DNA of 64,000 nucleotides, taken from contig JAOPWC010000105.1 of NCBI GenBank assembly GCA_025965895.1, forward strand, positions 1-64,000, given 5' to 3'. Shown here in pieces: positions 17,922 through 28,188 of the stretch (positions are counted from its first letter, which is position 1; every line of letters starts with the position of its first letter). Source of the stretch: Mycobacterium sp. Its GTDB lineage: Bacteria; Actinomycetota; Actinomycetes; Mycobacteriales; Mycobacteriaceae. Position numbers and translations under genes: made by a program. Below the pieces are notes generated by a model. That model was not told the DNA's origin. It saw only the letters and a program-made list of their open reading frames with translations, and did no database searches.

Positions 17922-19757
17922 GTGACCACCCGCCTGTTGCCCTCCCGTACCGGCCGCGTCACCGGTGCGGAGTCCACCCGCGAGAAAGCCGCTGCGGGGC
18001 TGCTGCTCGTGTTGACACTCGCGGCGATCCTGTGGGCCAATTCGCCCTGGCCGGCGACCTATCCAGCATTCTGGAACACCCCGATCGGGTTGAGCTTCGG
18101 CTCCACGCACGCCGAGATGACGGTCCGCGAGATCGTCAACGATGCGCTGATGGCGTTCTTCTTTTTCGCCGTCGGGCTGGAGGTCAAGGCCGAGTTCACG
18201 ATCGGCGAGCTCACGGACCGTGCGCGCGCCGTCGTGCCGATCGTCGCCGCCCTGGCTGGACTGACTGTTCCGGCCCTGATCTTCCTGGGGTTCAACCACT
18301 CCGGTGACGACGCCCGCGCATGGGGCGTGGTGATCTCCACCGACACCGCGTTTCTGATCGGGGCACTGGCGGTCATCGCGCCGAAGTACCCGTTGCGGTT
18401 GCGCACCTTCCTGCTGACGCTGTCCATCGTCGACGACGTCGGCGCGTTGGTGGTGATCGCGCTGTTTTACACCAAGCAGCTGCGGGTCGTCCCGCTGCTG
18501 ATCGCGCTGGCGCTGATCGTCCTGTTGGTGCTGGTCCGCTATCTTCCCGCCGCACGAGGACCCGCGTCCGCGGTTCTGGGGTTCACGCTGTGGCTGGCAC
18601 TGTTGTCCGCGGGCGTACAGCCCACGTTGGCGGGTGTCGCCGTAGCGCTGACGATCCCCGCCTTCACCCCCGAGCGTGAGCGGGTCGAGCGCGTGGAGGA
18701 GTTGACCCGGGCGTTCCGGCAGTCGCCGAATTCGCAGTATGCCCGTGCGGCGGCCCGGAGCCTTCGCGATGCACTGTCGATCAACGAACGGCTGCAGACC
18801 GCATTCGCGCCGTACGTGTCGTTCGTCGTCCTCCCGGTGTTCGCGCTGGCCAACGCGGGCGTGCGGTTGGACCGCCATACCGTGTTCTCGGCGCTGCACT
18901 CGAAGCTGACGTGGGGCATCGTCGTCGGACTGGTGGTCGGGAAATTCGTCGGTATCTCCGGTGCCACCGCGATCGTCCAGCTCACCGGGATCGGCCGGCT
19001 CTCACCCGGCCTGACGCTGCGCCGCGTCGCCGGCGGCGCGGCGCTGTGCGGGATCGGTTTCACAATTGCACTGTTCATCGTCGACCTGGCCATCACCGAC
19101 CCGGCCCGACAAGACCTTGCCAGGGTCGGCGTGCTGGCCGCCTCCGTCTTCGCGTTCGTCCTCGGCTGGGCGATATTCCGGGTCACCGACCGGCTCAGCC
19201 CGCCGAGGCCTGTCGGGGCGTTCCTGGTGCGGCCGGTCGACCCGGAGCGCGACCACATCCGCGGCGCCCCTGATGCGCCGCTGACGCTGGTGGAATACGG
19301 CGACTTCGAATGCCCGTTCTGCAGCCGCGCAACCGGGTCCATCGACGAGGTGGCTGCCCGCCTGCGCGGCGAGCTGCGCTACATCTGGCGCCACCTGCCG
19401 CTTCAACGGGTGCACCCGCACGCGATGGACGCCGCCCGGGCAGCCGAGGCGGCAGCAATGCAGGGCCGGTTCTTCGACTTCGCGCCGGTTCTGTTCGCGA
19501 ACCAGGACGATCTGGAGTGGGAGGATATCTACCGCTACGCCAACAACGTCGGACTCGATCTTGAGCGGTTCAACGACGACGTGCACTCGTCCAAGGTGCG
19601 CCACCGGGTCGAGGACGACGCGCAAGACGCGGAGTTGATGGACCTCAACTCGACGCCGACATTCTTCATCGGCGGCATGCGGCACAAAGGCCCGTTCGAC
19701 GCCGCCACCCTGATCAGGGCGCTGGAAGCCAGCCGCGACGCTAGCTCCATAACGTGA
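17922..19757 (+). CDS. nhaA: NhaA Na+/H+ antiporter fused to a thioredoxin-like domain
   Basis: A 611-residue fusion. Residues 1 to about 425 are an NhaA-type sodium/proton antiporter with about 11-12 membrane segments, including STDTAFLIGAL and IVDDVGALVVIALFY, whose paired Asp is the ion-binding site of the family. Residues about 440-611 form a DsbA-like thioredoxin fold with CPFC (Cys464, Cys467) and a cis-Pro loop STPTFFIGG. Such fusions are known in actinobacteria, but the role of the redox domain is not established; it may sense or repair oxidation of the transporter or a partner. GTG start 10 bp after the GH76-like gene. The 3' end overlaps the convergent LysR gene by 17 bp. Confidence 0.9.
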   Translation: MTTRLLPSRTGRVTGAESTREKAAAGLLLVLTLAAILWANSPWPATYPAFWNTPIGLSFGSTHAEMTVREIVNDALMAFFFFAVGLEVKAEFTIGELTDRARAVVPIVAALAGLTVPALIFLGFNHSGDDARAWGVVISTDTAFLIGALAVIAPKYPLRLRTFLLTLSIVDDVGALVVIALFYTKQLRVVPLLIALALIVLLVLVRYLPAARGPASAVLGFTLWLALLSAGVQPTLAGVAVALTIPAFTPERERVERVEELTRAFRQSPNSQYARAAARSLRDALSINERLQTAFAPYVSFVVLPVFALANAGVRLDRHTVFSALHSKLTWGIVVGLVVGKFVGISGATAIVQLTGIGRLSPGLTLRRVAGGAALCGIGFTIALFIVDLAITDPARQDLARVGVLAASVFAFVLGWAIFRVTDRLSPPRPVGAFLVRPVDPERDHIRGAPDAPLTLVEYGDFECPFCSRATGSIDEVAARLRGELRYIWRHLPLQRVHPHAMDAARAAEAAAMQGRFFDFAPVLFANQDDLEWEDIYRYANNVGLDLERFNDDVHSSKVRHRVEDDAQDAELMDLNSTPTFFIGGMRHKGPFDAATLIRALEASRDASSIT

Positions 19758-20706
19758 CGTGCACTTTGGGCCGGAACCTGGTCACGCCGACGCCGCTGCC
19801 ACGGATCATGGCCTGCGTGCACCGCGGCGTCGTGATGAACCGCACCAGTTCGGACACGGCGGGCTGGCGGGCGGCCGGGGTCAGCGTGTACGCACACCAT
19901 TGACCGGACATCTGCAGGCCGGGGCCTTTGACGTGGACCAGCCGCCCGGCGCCCAGGTCTTTCGCGACCGAGAACCCGATCGTCATCGTGACACCGCCGA
20001 CCCTGCGCACCTCCTCGAGAGCCGCGGCGTCGCTTTGGAAAATGCGCTGCCGCTTTTCCGGAATGGACAACGCCCGTAGCATTCCCGCGATCTCGCCATC
20101 GACGCTGCCCGCGGATGGACCCAGCATCCACTCCTGCTCGCGAAGCAGCGCAATCGAAGGCGCCGCACCGGCGAGTGGGCTGTCCGGTGCCGCGACCGCG
20201 ATGACCTGATACTTCAGAAACGGCCGCACCACGATCGAGCCGTCGGCATCGGCGCGCTCGCCGGACGCCGGGCCCAGCGCGATGTCGACCGCCCGCGAGC
20301 TGATCAGGTTGGTGAACTGGCTCGTCGGATGCACGCTCAACTCGACCGACAGGTCATTCGCGCGCGACGAGAACAGCTCGATCAGGCCGGGTGCCGCGTG
20401 CTCGGCGAATGCACTCGACGCCGCGATGCGAAGCAGCCTGCGACCGTGGGCCGCCTCGGTCACTTCGATCGCGGTCTGCTTCTGCAGGCCCAGGATCTCG
20501 ATCGCCCTGCTGGCCAGCCGTAGCCCGCCGGGGCTGAACGCCAGGCCCGACGCCGTCCTGCTGAACAGCTGATCGTCGAGCTCCTTGCGCAGCTGCGCCA
20601 CGTGCATGGAGATGCCGGCGTCCGACATGCCGAGCTCCTCGGCCGCCGCGCGTACAGAACCCAGCCGGACCACCGCCGAATAGGCACGAAGCTGCGCCGG
20701 TGTCAC
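19741..20706 (-). CDS. LysR-type regulator, candidate cox regulator (Rv0377-like)
   Basis: A 321-residue LysR regulator with an N-terminal winged helix-turn-helix (TPAQLRAYSAVVRLGSVRAA through MHVAQLRKELDDQLFSR, residues 2 to about 50) and a periplasmic-binding-like effector domain. It reads away from coxM, with one small membrane-protein gene between. In Mycobacterium sp. JC1 the LysR protein CutR sits beside the CO dehydrogenase genes (cutBCA) and activates them; this is a likely counterpart. GTG start. It is 24 bp downstream of the membrane-protein gene, so both probably share a transcript divergent from cox. Confidence 0.85.
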   Translation of the reverse strand: MTPAQLRAYSAVVRLGSVRAAAEELGMSDAGISMHVAQLRKELDDQLFSRTASGLAFSPGGLRLASRAIEILGLQKQTAIEVTEAAHGRRLLRIAASSAFAEHAAPGLIELFSSRANDLSVELSVHPTSQFTNLISSRAVDIALGPASGERADADGSIVVRPFLKYQVIAVAAPDSPLAGAAPSIALLREQEWMLGPSAGSVDGEIAGMLRALSIPEKRQRIFQSDAAALEEVRRVGGVTMTIGFSVAKDLGAGRLVHVKGPGLQMSGQWCAYTLTPAARQPAVSELVRFITTPRCTQAMIRGSGVGVTRFRPKVHVTLWS

Positions 20707-20730
20707 GGGTCGAGCCTACGTTGGCAGGGG

Positions 20731-21294
20731 TTACCCGGTGTGCACGGTGAATCCGTACTTGCTCAGTGGGTCCAGCACCGATCGGTCGCGCGGTGATGGC
20801 GCAACAAACGCGAAGATCTCCCCGGACGTCAGCCGAATCGTCGCGTAGACCGGACCCTTGAATTGCGCCATGTCATTGTTCAGCAACCGCCGATCGGGGT
20901 ACGTGCCCATGACGATCGAATCGTTGTTCGCCTGTGCGGAACACTGGCCCGTGCCCGTCGCATTCGGAAGTGCGCCGCCGATGACCCCGTCCTGAAATGA
21001 GCCGGGTTGGCACAGGGTTTTGGTCCAATCGTCCATGGAGCCGGTTGACAGGGGCGGCGGCTTGGCGCTGATCGCGAAATGGGGCGTTCCGTCCCGATGA
21101 ATCAGGAGCACCGAGCCGGCCAGCAGCACCCCGGCCGCGACGACGCCGACGATGAGTGCCTTCGATATGGGGCCCCGTCGGCGCCACAATCGAGCCTGCC
21201 CGTGATTCTCAACCACCTGACGATATCTCGGCGTAGGGCCGGCTGGTCGGACAAAGCGAGTTAAGCGATCACTTAAGTCGCTATTGACCGGCAT
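20731..21294 (-). CDS. Single-pass membrane protein beside the cox locus
   Basis: Unrecognised 187-residue protein. A basic cytoplasmic N-terminus (about 1-43, with RLWRRRGP) precedes one transmembrane helix (about 45-64, ALIVGVVAAGVLLAGSVLL) and an extracytoplasmic domain with two Cys (LCQPG, GQCSA) that could pair. The domain ends in VYATIRLTSGEIFAFVAPSP. The start lies only 50 bp from coxM on the opposite strand and 24 bp upstream of the LysR gene. A dyad covers its first codons, so the true start could lie further in. Position suggests a link to CO oxidation or its regulation, but no function can be assigned. Confidence 0.7.
   Translation of the reverse strand: MPVNSDLSDRLTRFVRPAGPTPRYRQVVENHGQARLWRRRGPISKALIVGVVAAGVLLAGSVLLIHRDGTPHFAISAKPPPLSTGSMDDWTKTLCQPGSFQDGVIGGALPNATGTGQCSAQANNDSIVMGTYPDRRLLNNDMAQFKGPVYATIRLTSGEIFAFVAPSPRDRSVLDPLSKYGFTVHTG
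21256..21281. promoter_or_regulatory. Near-perfect 10-6-10 dyad between cox and the divergent operon
   Basis: GCGAGTTAAG, six bases, CTTAAGTCGC: nine of ten pairs match. It lies 64-89 bases before the coxM ATG and within the first codons of the divergent membrane-protein gene as annotated. Candidate operator for the LysR regulator, although it is not a strict T-N11-A LysR box. The inner TTAAG-N6-CTTAA is perfect. Confidence 0.45.
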
Positions 21295-21344
21295 GTCACG
21301 TCGGCAGACACTTGTCTTCCCGTCCCCGGGAGTGAGGTCGGCCG

Positions 21345-22223
21345 ATGCAGGTACCCGGACCCTTCGAATACGAACGCGCGTCGAGCGTGGACCACGCGAT
21401 AGGCCTGCTGGACAGATTGGGGGAGGGCGCGTTGATCGTGGCCGGCGGCCACAGCCTGCTTCCGATGATGAAGCTGCGCATCGCCAATCCCGAGTACCTG
21501 ATCGACATCAACGACCTGGCGACACAGCTCGCTTACATCGTCGCTGACCCGGCCGTGGTACGGATAGGTGCGTTGACGCGGCACCGCGAGGCGCTGGAGT
21601 CCGACGAGCTGGCCGCGGTGTGTCCGATCTTCCGGGACGCCGAGCGCGTGATCGCCGACCCGGTCGTTCGGAACCGGGGCACCGTTGGAGGCTCCCTGTG
21701 CCAGGCTGATCCTGCTGAGGATCTGACCACGGTCTGCGCCGTCTTGGGCGCCGTTTGCCTGGCACAGGGCCCATCGGGATCCCGGGAAGTGGCGATCAAC
21801 GACTTTTTCCTGGGGCCGTATGAAACCTCGTTGGCGCACAACGAGATGCTGGTGGAAATCCGGATCCCCCTGCGACCCAACAGCTCCAGTGCATACGCGA
21901 AAGTCGAACGCCGCGTTGGTGACTGGGCTGTGACCGCCGCGGGTGCTGCCGTAACGCTCGACCGCGACACGATCATCGATGCCCGCGTCGGACTGACCGC
22001 GGTCAACGCGGACGCCGCCGAACTCGCCACCGTCGCGGACGTGCTGGTCGGGCGGCAGCCCACCGATGAGGTGTTCGCCGAGGCGGCCCGGCGCGCGGGC
22101 GATGCCTGCCGGCCGTTGAGTGACATGCGGGGCAGTGCGGACTACAAGCGACATCTCGCCGGGGAACTCACCAAGCGAACGCTGCGCACGGCCGCTGCCC
22201 GGGCGCGCGGAGAAAGGCACTGA
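21345..22223 (+). CDS. coxM: CO dehydrogenase medium (FAD) subunit
   Basis: FAD-binding subunit of aerobic CO dehydrogenase, passing electrons from the iron-sulfur subunit toward quinone. The 292-residue protein carries the flavin motifs AGGHSLLPMMKLRIANP (about 33-49) and the RNRGTVGGSLCQADPAED (about 111-128) typical of the family. Shine-Dalgarno GAGG precedes the ATG. It is first in the conserved coxM-coxS-coxL order of form I enzymes, with a 2-bp gap to coxS. Also called cutB in mycobacteria. Confidence 0.95.
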   Translation: MQVPGPFEYERASSVDHAIGLLDRLGEGALIVAGGHSLLPMMKLRIANPEYLIDINDLATQLAYIVADPAVVRIGALTRHREALESDELAAVCPIFRDAERVIADPVVRNRGTVGGSLCQADPAEDLTTVCAVLGAVCLAQGPSGSREVAINDFFLGPYETSLAHNEMLVEIRIPLRPNSSSAYAKVERRVGDWAVTAAGAAVTLDRDTIIDARVGLTAVNADAAELATVADVLVGRQPTDEVFAEAARRAGDACRPLSDMRGSADYKRHLAGELTKRTLRTAAARARGERH

Positions 22224-22225
22224 CC

Positions 22226-22797
22226 ATGCAGGTGACCATGACCGTCAACGACGAACCGGTGACAGCCGACGTCGAACCCCGCACGCTGCTCGTGCACTTT
22301 CTCCGGGATCAGCTGCGGCTGACCGGCACTCACTGGGGTTGTGACACCAGCAACTGCGGAACCTGCGTGGTGTCGGTGGACGGGGAACCGGTGAAGTCCT
22401 GCACGATGCTGGCCGCCATGGCCAGTGGACACAGCATCCGCACGGTGGAGGGCCTCGAGGTCGACGGCACGCTCGACCCGGTACAGGAAGGTTTTATGCG
22501 CTGCCACGGTCTTCAGTGCGGCTTCTGCACCCCCGGCATGATGATGACCGCCCGCGCGCTGCTCGACCGGATTCCCGATCCGGACGAACAGACCATCCGC
22601 GAGGCCATCTCCGGCCAGATCTGCCGCTGCACCGGCTACACCACGATCGTGCGCTCCATCCAGTGGGCGGCCAGGAACCGCAGTGCACGCGCAGTCGAAT
22701 CAGGGCCTACCGAGACAGAATTCGCGCCGGAGGCCCAGACCGGCACCACACTGGGTGCCGACGGCGCGGAGCCGCTGATCGAGGCCGGGAGCCAGTC

Positions 22798-22801
<4 letters not shown>
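22226..22801 (+). CDS. coxS: CO dehydrogenase small (2Fe-2S) subunit
   Basis: Iron-sulfur subunit with two [2Fe-2S] clusters. Plant-type ferredoxin ligands are in WGCDTSNCGTCVVSVDG and the distal Cys in VKSC; the second cluster uses CGFCTPGMM and CRCTGY. The 191-residue length exceeds the usual 155-165 because of a C-terminal extension after about residue 155, rich in Glu, Thr and Ala. The stop overlaps the coxL ATG by 4 bp. Confidence 0.96.
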
Positions 22802-25188
<2,387 letters not shown>

Positions 25189-25198
25189 TGGAGCGCCG

Positions 25199-26080
25199 AT
25201 GAGGATCAACCAGCGTGCGGAGCAGTTGCTGCGTGACCGGACACCGTTCGTGCACGCGACGGTCGTGCGCGCGCAGCAGCCCACGTCGGCCCATCCGGGT
25301 GATGAGGCGATCCTTTCGGCCGACGGGACGATCGAGGGTTTTGTCGGCGGACAGTGCGCGCAGAACTCGGTCCGCAAGGCCGCCATGGGGGCGTTAGAGA
25401 CCGGCGAAAGCGTATTGCTGCGGGTGCTCCCCGACGGCGACGTGCACTTCCCCGACGCGCCCGGGGCGTCTGTCGTCGTCAACCCGTGCCTGTCAGGAGG
25501 AGCGTTGGAGATCTTCCTCGACCCGCAAGTTCCCGCGCCACTGCTTCGGATCTGCGGGGCCACGCCGATTGCCGACAAGCTGGCTGAGATGTGCGCGGTG
25601 CTCGGGTTCGACGTGCGACGCGACGACTCCGGGGACGGAGGGCAGTTCACCGCGGTGGTGATCGCAACGCACGGTGGTCCGGAAGCGGAATCGATTCGCG
25701 CGGCATTGGACGCAGGCGTCGGCTACATCGGGTTGGTCGCCAGCAGGGTCCGTGGGGCCTCAATCCTCGACGGGCTCGAATTGTCCGCCGACCAGCGGGA
25801 CCGCGTGCATACCCCGGTCGGGCTCGCCATCGGTGCCAGGACGCCCGGCGAGATCGCGGTGTCGGTGATCGCCGAAATAATCAGGGAGATGCGGCTAGGC
25901 GGTCTTGTCGAAGAGCGCTGGACGAAGCGTGAGCCGGCGCCCGGGGCCGTGGACCCGGTGTGCGGCATGACCGTCACGACAGCACCGGGGACCGAACACC
26001 TCCACATCGACAGCGTCGACTACTGGTTCTGCTCTCCCGCATGCCGCGCGTCGTTCGCGGCGCCGAAAGCCGACGCATGA
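25199..26080 (+). CDS. XdhC/CoxF-type maturation protein with C-terminal YHS domain
   Basis: Probable factor that sulfurates or inserts the molybdenum cofactor into CO dehydrogenase. The 293-residue protein has the XdhC N-terminal part (FVGGQCAQNSVRKAA, about 50-64), a Rossmann-like part (LRICGATPIADKLAEM, about 116-131) and VGYIGLVASRVRGA. The last 40 residues form a YHS-type metal-binding domain (VDPVCGMTV and YWFCSPACR), a fusion not found in minimal XdhC proteins. It is 10 bp after coxL and overlaps the MobA-like gene by 4 bp. Confidence 0.85.
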   Translation: MRINQRAEQLLRDRTPFVHATVVRAQQPTSAHPGDEAILSADGTIEGFVGGQCAQNSVRKAAMGALETGESVLLRVLPDGDVHFPDAPGASVVVNPCLSGGALEIFLDPQVPAPLLRICGATPIADKLAEMCAVLGFDVRRDDSGDGGQFTAVVIATHGGPEAESIRAALDAGVGYIGLVASRVRGASILDGLELSADQRDRVHTPVGLAIGARTPGEIAVSVIAEIIREMRLGGLVEERWTKREPAPGAVDPVCGMTVTTAPGTEHLHIDSVDYWFCSPACRASFAAPKADA

Positions 26081-26670
26081 GCTCAGCGCCGGTAACCGGT
26101 GTCGTGCTGGCGGCGGGTGGTTCTGATCGCCTCGGCAGACCGAAACAGTTGCTGCGGTTGGGCGACACCACGCTGCTCGATGCGTCCCTCGACGTCGCGC
26201 GTGCATGTCCGTTCGAACAGATCGTCGTCACCCTCGGCGGGGCGGCCGCCGCGGTGCTCGACGCGGTGCCACTCGGCGACGTCGACGTGGTCACCGTCGA
26301 CGACTTCGGGTCGGGGTGCACGTCGTCGCTGCGCAGCGCTCTGGTTCGGGTGAACCCCGGAGCCGCGGGCATTGTGCTGCTGCTCGGCGACCAGCCGGGC
26401 GTCGAGCCGCGTGCCGTCGAACGGCTGATCGTCGAAGCCTCGTTCGCCCCGATTGCGGTCTGCCGGTACCGCGACGGAATCGGGCACCCGTTCTGGTTGA
26501 ACCGCAGCGTGTTCGGGGATCTCGCCGAGCTGCGCGGCGACAAGGGGGTGTGGAAGGTGCTCGAATCGGGGCGATTCACCGTTCGTGAAATGCAGGTCAA
26601 CGGCCCGGTCCCGGTCGACGTGGACACCTGGGACGACTACCGTCGGCTGCTCAGTTCGGTGCCGCAGTGA
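26077..26670 (+). CDS. MobA-like molybdenum cofactor nucleotidyltransferase
   Basis: Likely cytidylyltransferase making the molybdopterin-cytosine dinucleotide used by CO dehydrogenases (MocA-like). The 197-residue protein has the nucleotidyltransferase signature VLAAGGSDRLGRPKQLL (about 9-25), a metal-binding Asp in LLGDQPGV (about 103-110) and GHPFWLNRSVF. ATGA overlap with XdhC upstream and GTGA overlap with the MoxR gene downstream. Matches, from memory, Rv0371c in the M. tuberculosis cox block. Confidence 0.88.
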   Translation: MSSAPVTGVVLAAGGSDRLGRPKQLLRLGDTTLLDASLDVARACPFEQIVVTLGGAAAAVLDAVPLGDVDVVTVDDFGSGCTSSLRSALVRVNPGAAGIVLLLGDQPGVEPRAVERLIVEASFAPIAVCRYRDGIGHPFWLNRSVFGDLAELRGDKGVWKVLESGRFTVREMQVNGPVPVDVDTWDDYRRLLSSVPQ

Positions 26671-27554
26671 CGGCTCAGTTCGCCGACGTGGACGACGTGA
26701 TCCGCCGCTTCGACGCCCGCGACTATCTTCTCGACGTAGGGACCGCGTCGGCGTTTTACCTCGCGGTCACGCTCGGACGGCCGCTGCTGTTGGAAGGCGA
26801 ACCGGGAGTTGGTAAGACGACCGCGGCGAAGACGCTGGCCGCGGTGCTCGACGCGCAGCTGATCAGGCTGCAGTGCTATGAGGGTCTGACCGCGAGCGAG
26901 GCGCTGTACGACTGGAACTATCAGCGGCAGCTGCTGGCCATACGGCTCGCAGAGGCCAGCGGCGCGGGCATCGACGAAGCCGACCTCTATGCCGAGACCT
27001 ATCTCGTCGATCGGCCCATCCTGCAATGCGTCCGCTACCGCGGGCCCACGCCGCCGGTGCTGCTGATCGACGAAATCGACCGCGCGGACGACGAATTCGA
27101 AGCACTGCTGCTGGAATTCCTCGGCGAGGCCGCGGTGACGGTGCCGGAGCTCGGCACGTTCGCCGCCGAACACCCGCCGATCGCGGTGCTCACGTCCAAC
27201 CGCAGCCGAGACCTGCACGATGCGTTGCGGCGCCGGTGCCTTTATCACTGGATCGACTACCCGGAGCCGGCCCGCGCGGCCGCGATCATTCGCCGCACCG
27301 TCCCGGGGGCAACCGCCCCGCTGATCGAGCACGCGACCCAATTCGTCGGTAGCGCAAGAAATCTCGATCTCGACAAGCCGCCGGGAGTTGCCGAGACCAT
27401 TGACTGGGTGGCCGCACTGGTGTCGCTGGGCGTCGCCGACCTGGCTACCGACGACATGCTCGGCAGCCTCGGTGCGCTGGCGAAAACGCCTGACGACCGT
27501 ACCGCGATTGGTGAAGCATTCGACGAGTACAGCGCCCGGTTGGCCGCCAGATGA
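26667..27554 (+). CDS. MoxR-type AAA+ ATPase (CoxD-like)
   Basis: AAA+ ATPase expected to remodel the CO dehydrogenase active site; in Oligotropha, CoxD with CoxE and CoxF builds the sulfur and copper parts of the centre. The 295-residue protein has Walker A GEPGVGKT (44-51), Walker B LLIDEIDRAD (about 133-142), sensor I VLTSNRSRD and a C-terminal lid. The GTG overlaps the MobA-like stop by 4 bp; coxG starts 13 bp downstream. Paired with the VWA protein CoxE as usual for MoxR-VWA systems. Confidence 0.9.
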   Translation: MTAQFADVDDVIRRFDARDYLLDVGTASAFYLAVTLGRPLLLEGEPGVGKTTAAKTLAAVLDAQLIRLQCYEGLTASEALYDWNYQRQLLAIRLAEASGAGIDEADLYAETYLVDRPILQCVRYRGPTPPVLLIDEIDRADDEFEALLLEFLGEAAVTVPELGTFAAEHPPIAVLTSNRSRDLHDALRRRCLYHWIDYPEPARAAAIIRRTVPGATAPLIEHATQFVGSARNLDLDKPPGVAETIDWVAALVSLGVADLATDDMLGSLGALAKTPDDRTAIGEAFDEYSARLAAR

Positions 27555-27567
27555 GAGGACATGCACC

Positions 27568-28188
27568 ATGAAGATCGCCAACGAGTTCATGATCAGCGCC
27601 CCGATCGAAGACGCCTGGGATGTGCTGACCGACCTCGAACAGGTGGTGCCCTTGATGCCCGGCGCTCAGCTGACCGGCCGCAACGGCGACGACTACCTCG
27701 GCAAGGTCAAGGTCAAGGTCGGGCCGGTGACGAGCGAGTTCAGCGGCAAGGCGAACTTCGTCGAGCGTGACCGGGAACACCACCGCGCCGTCATCAACGG
27801 CAGGGGTCGCGATGCCCGCGGATCCGGCAATGCCGCCGCCACCGTCACCACCCAGCTTCATCCGGACGGTGACCACACCCGCGTGACCGTCGACACCGAT
27901 CTGAAGATCGTCGGCAAGCTGGCCCAGTTCGGCAGTGGCATGCTGCAGCAGGTGTCGGAGAAGCTGCTGGGCGAGTTCGTCGTATCCCTCGAAGCGAAGC
28001 TGGCGCCGAAACCGGAGCCGGCGCCGGCGGAGGTACCGGACCGGGCGGCAGCGACCGCGGCGGCCGAGCCTGCGCCGATCGACCTGATCGAGCTGGCGGG
28101 TGCGGGAGCGCTGAAGAAGTACGCGCCATTCGTGGTGGCCGGCTTCGTGGTGCTGCTGGGTGTCGCGCTGCTGCGCCGCCGCAGGTGA
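27568..28188 (+). CDS. coxG: CoxG-like SRPBCC protein with membrane tail
   Basis: Implicated in attaching CO dehydrogenase to the membrane and in quinone coupling. The 206-residue protein has an SRPBCC/CoxG fold (1 to about 145; start FMISAPIEDAWDVLTDLEQV), a Pro/Glu/Ala-rich linker and a C-terminal transmembrane anchor (about 180-202, ending in RRRR). The ATG at 27568 was chosen over longer in-frame starts because GAGGAC precedes it and the family begins here. The stop overlaps the coxE GTG by 4 bp. Confidence 0.92.
   Translation: MKIANEFMISAPIEDAWDVLTDLEQVVPLMPGAQLTGRNGDDYLGKVKVKVGPVTSEFSGKANFVERDREHHRAVINGRGRDARGSGNAAATVTTQLHPDGDHTRVTVDTDLKIVGKLAQFGSGMLQQVSEKLLGEFVVSLEAKLAPKPEPAPAEVPDRAAATAAAEPAPIDLIELAGAGALKKYAPFVVAGFVVLLGVALLRRRR

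Noticed and set aside
16709..18040. Minus-strand 443-codon frame
   Set aside because: Opposite the well-supported methyltransferase, GH76-like and nhaA genes; no domain.
22516..22797. Longer coxL from 22516
   Set aside because: It would lie inside coxS in another frame; coxL family sequence begins after ATG 22798.
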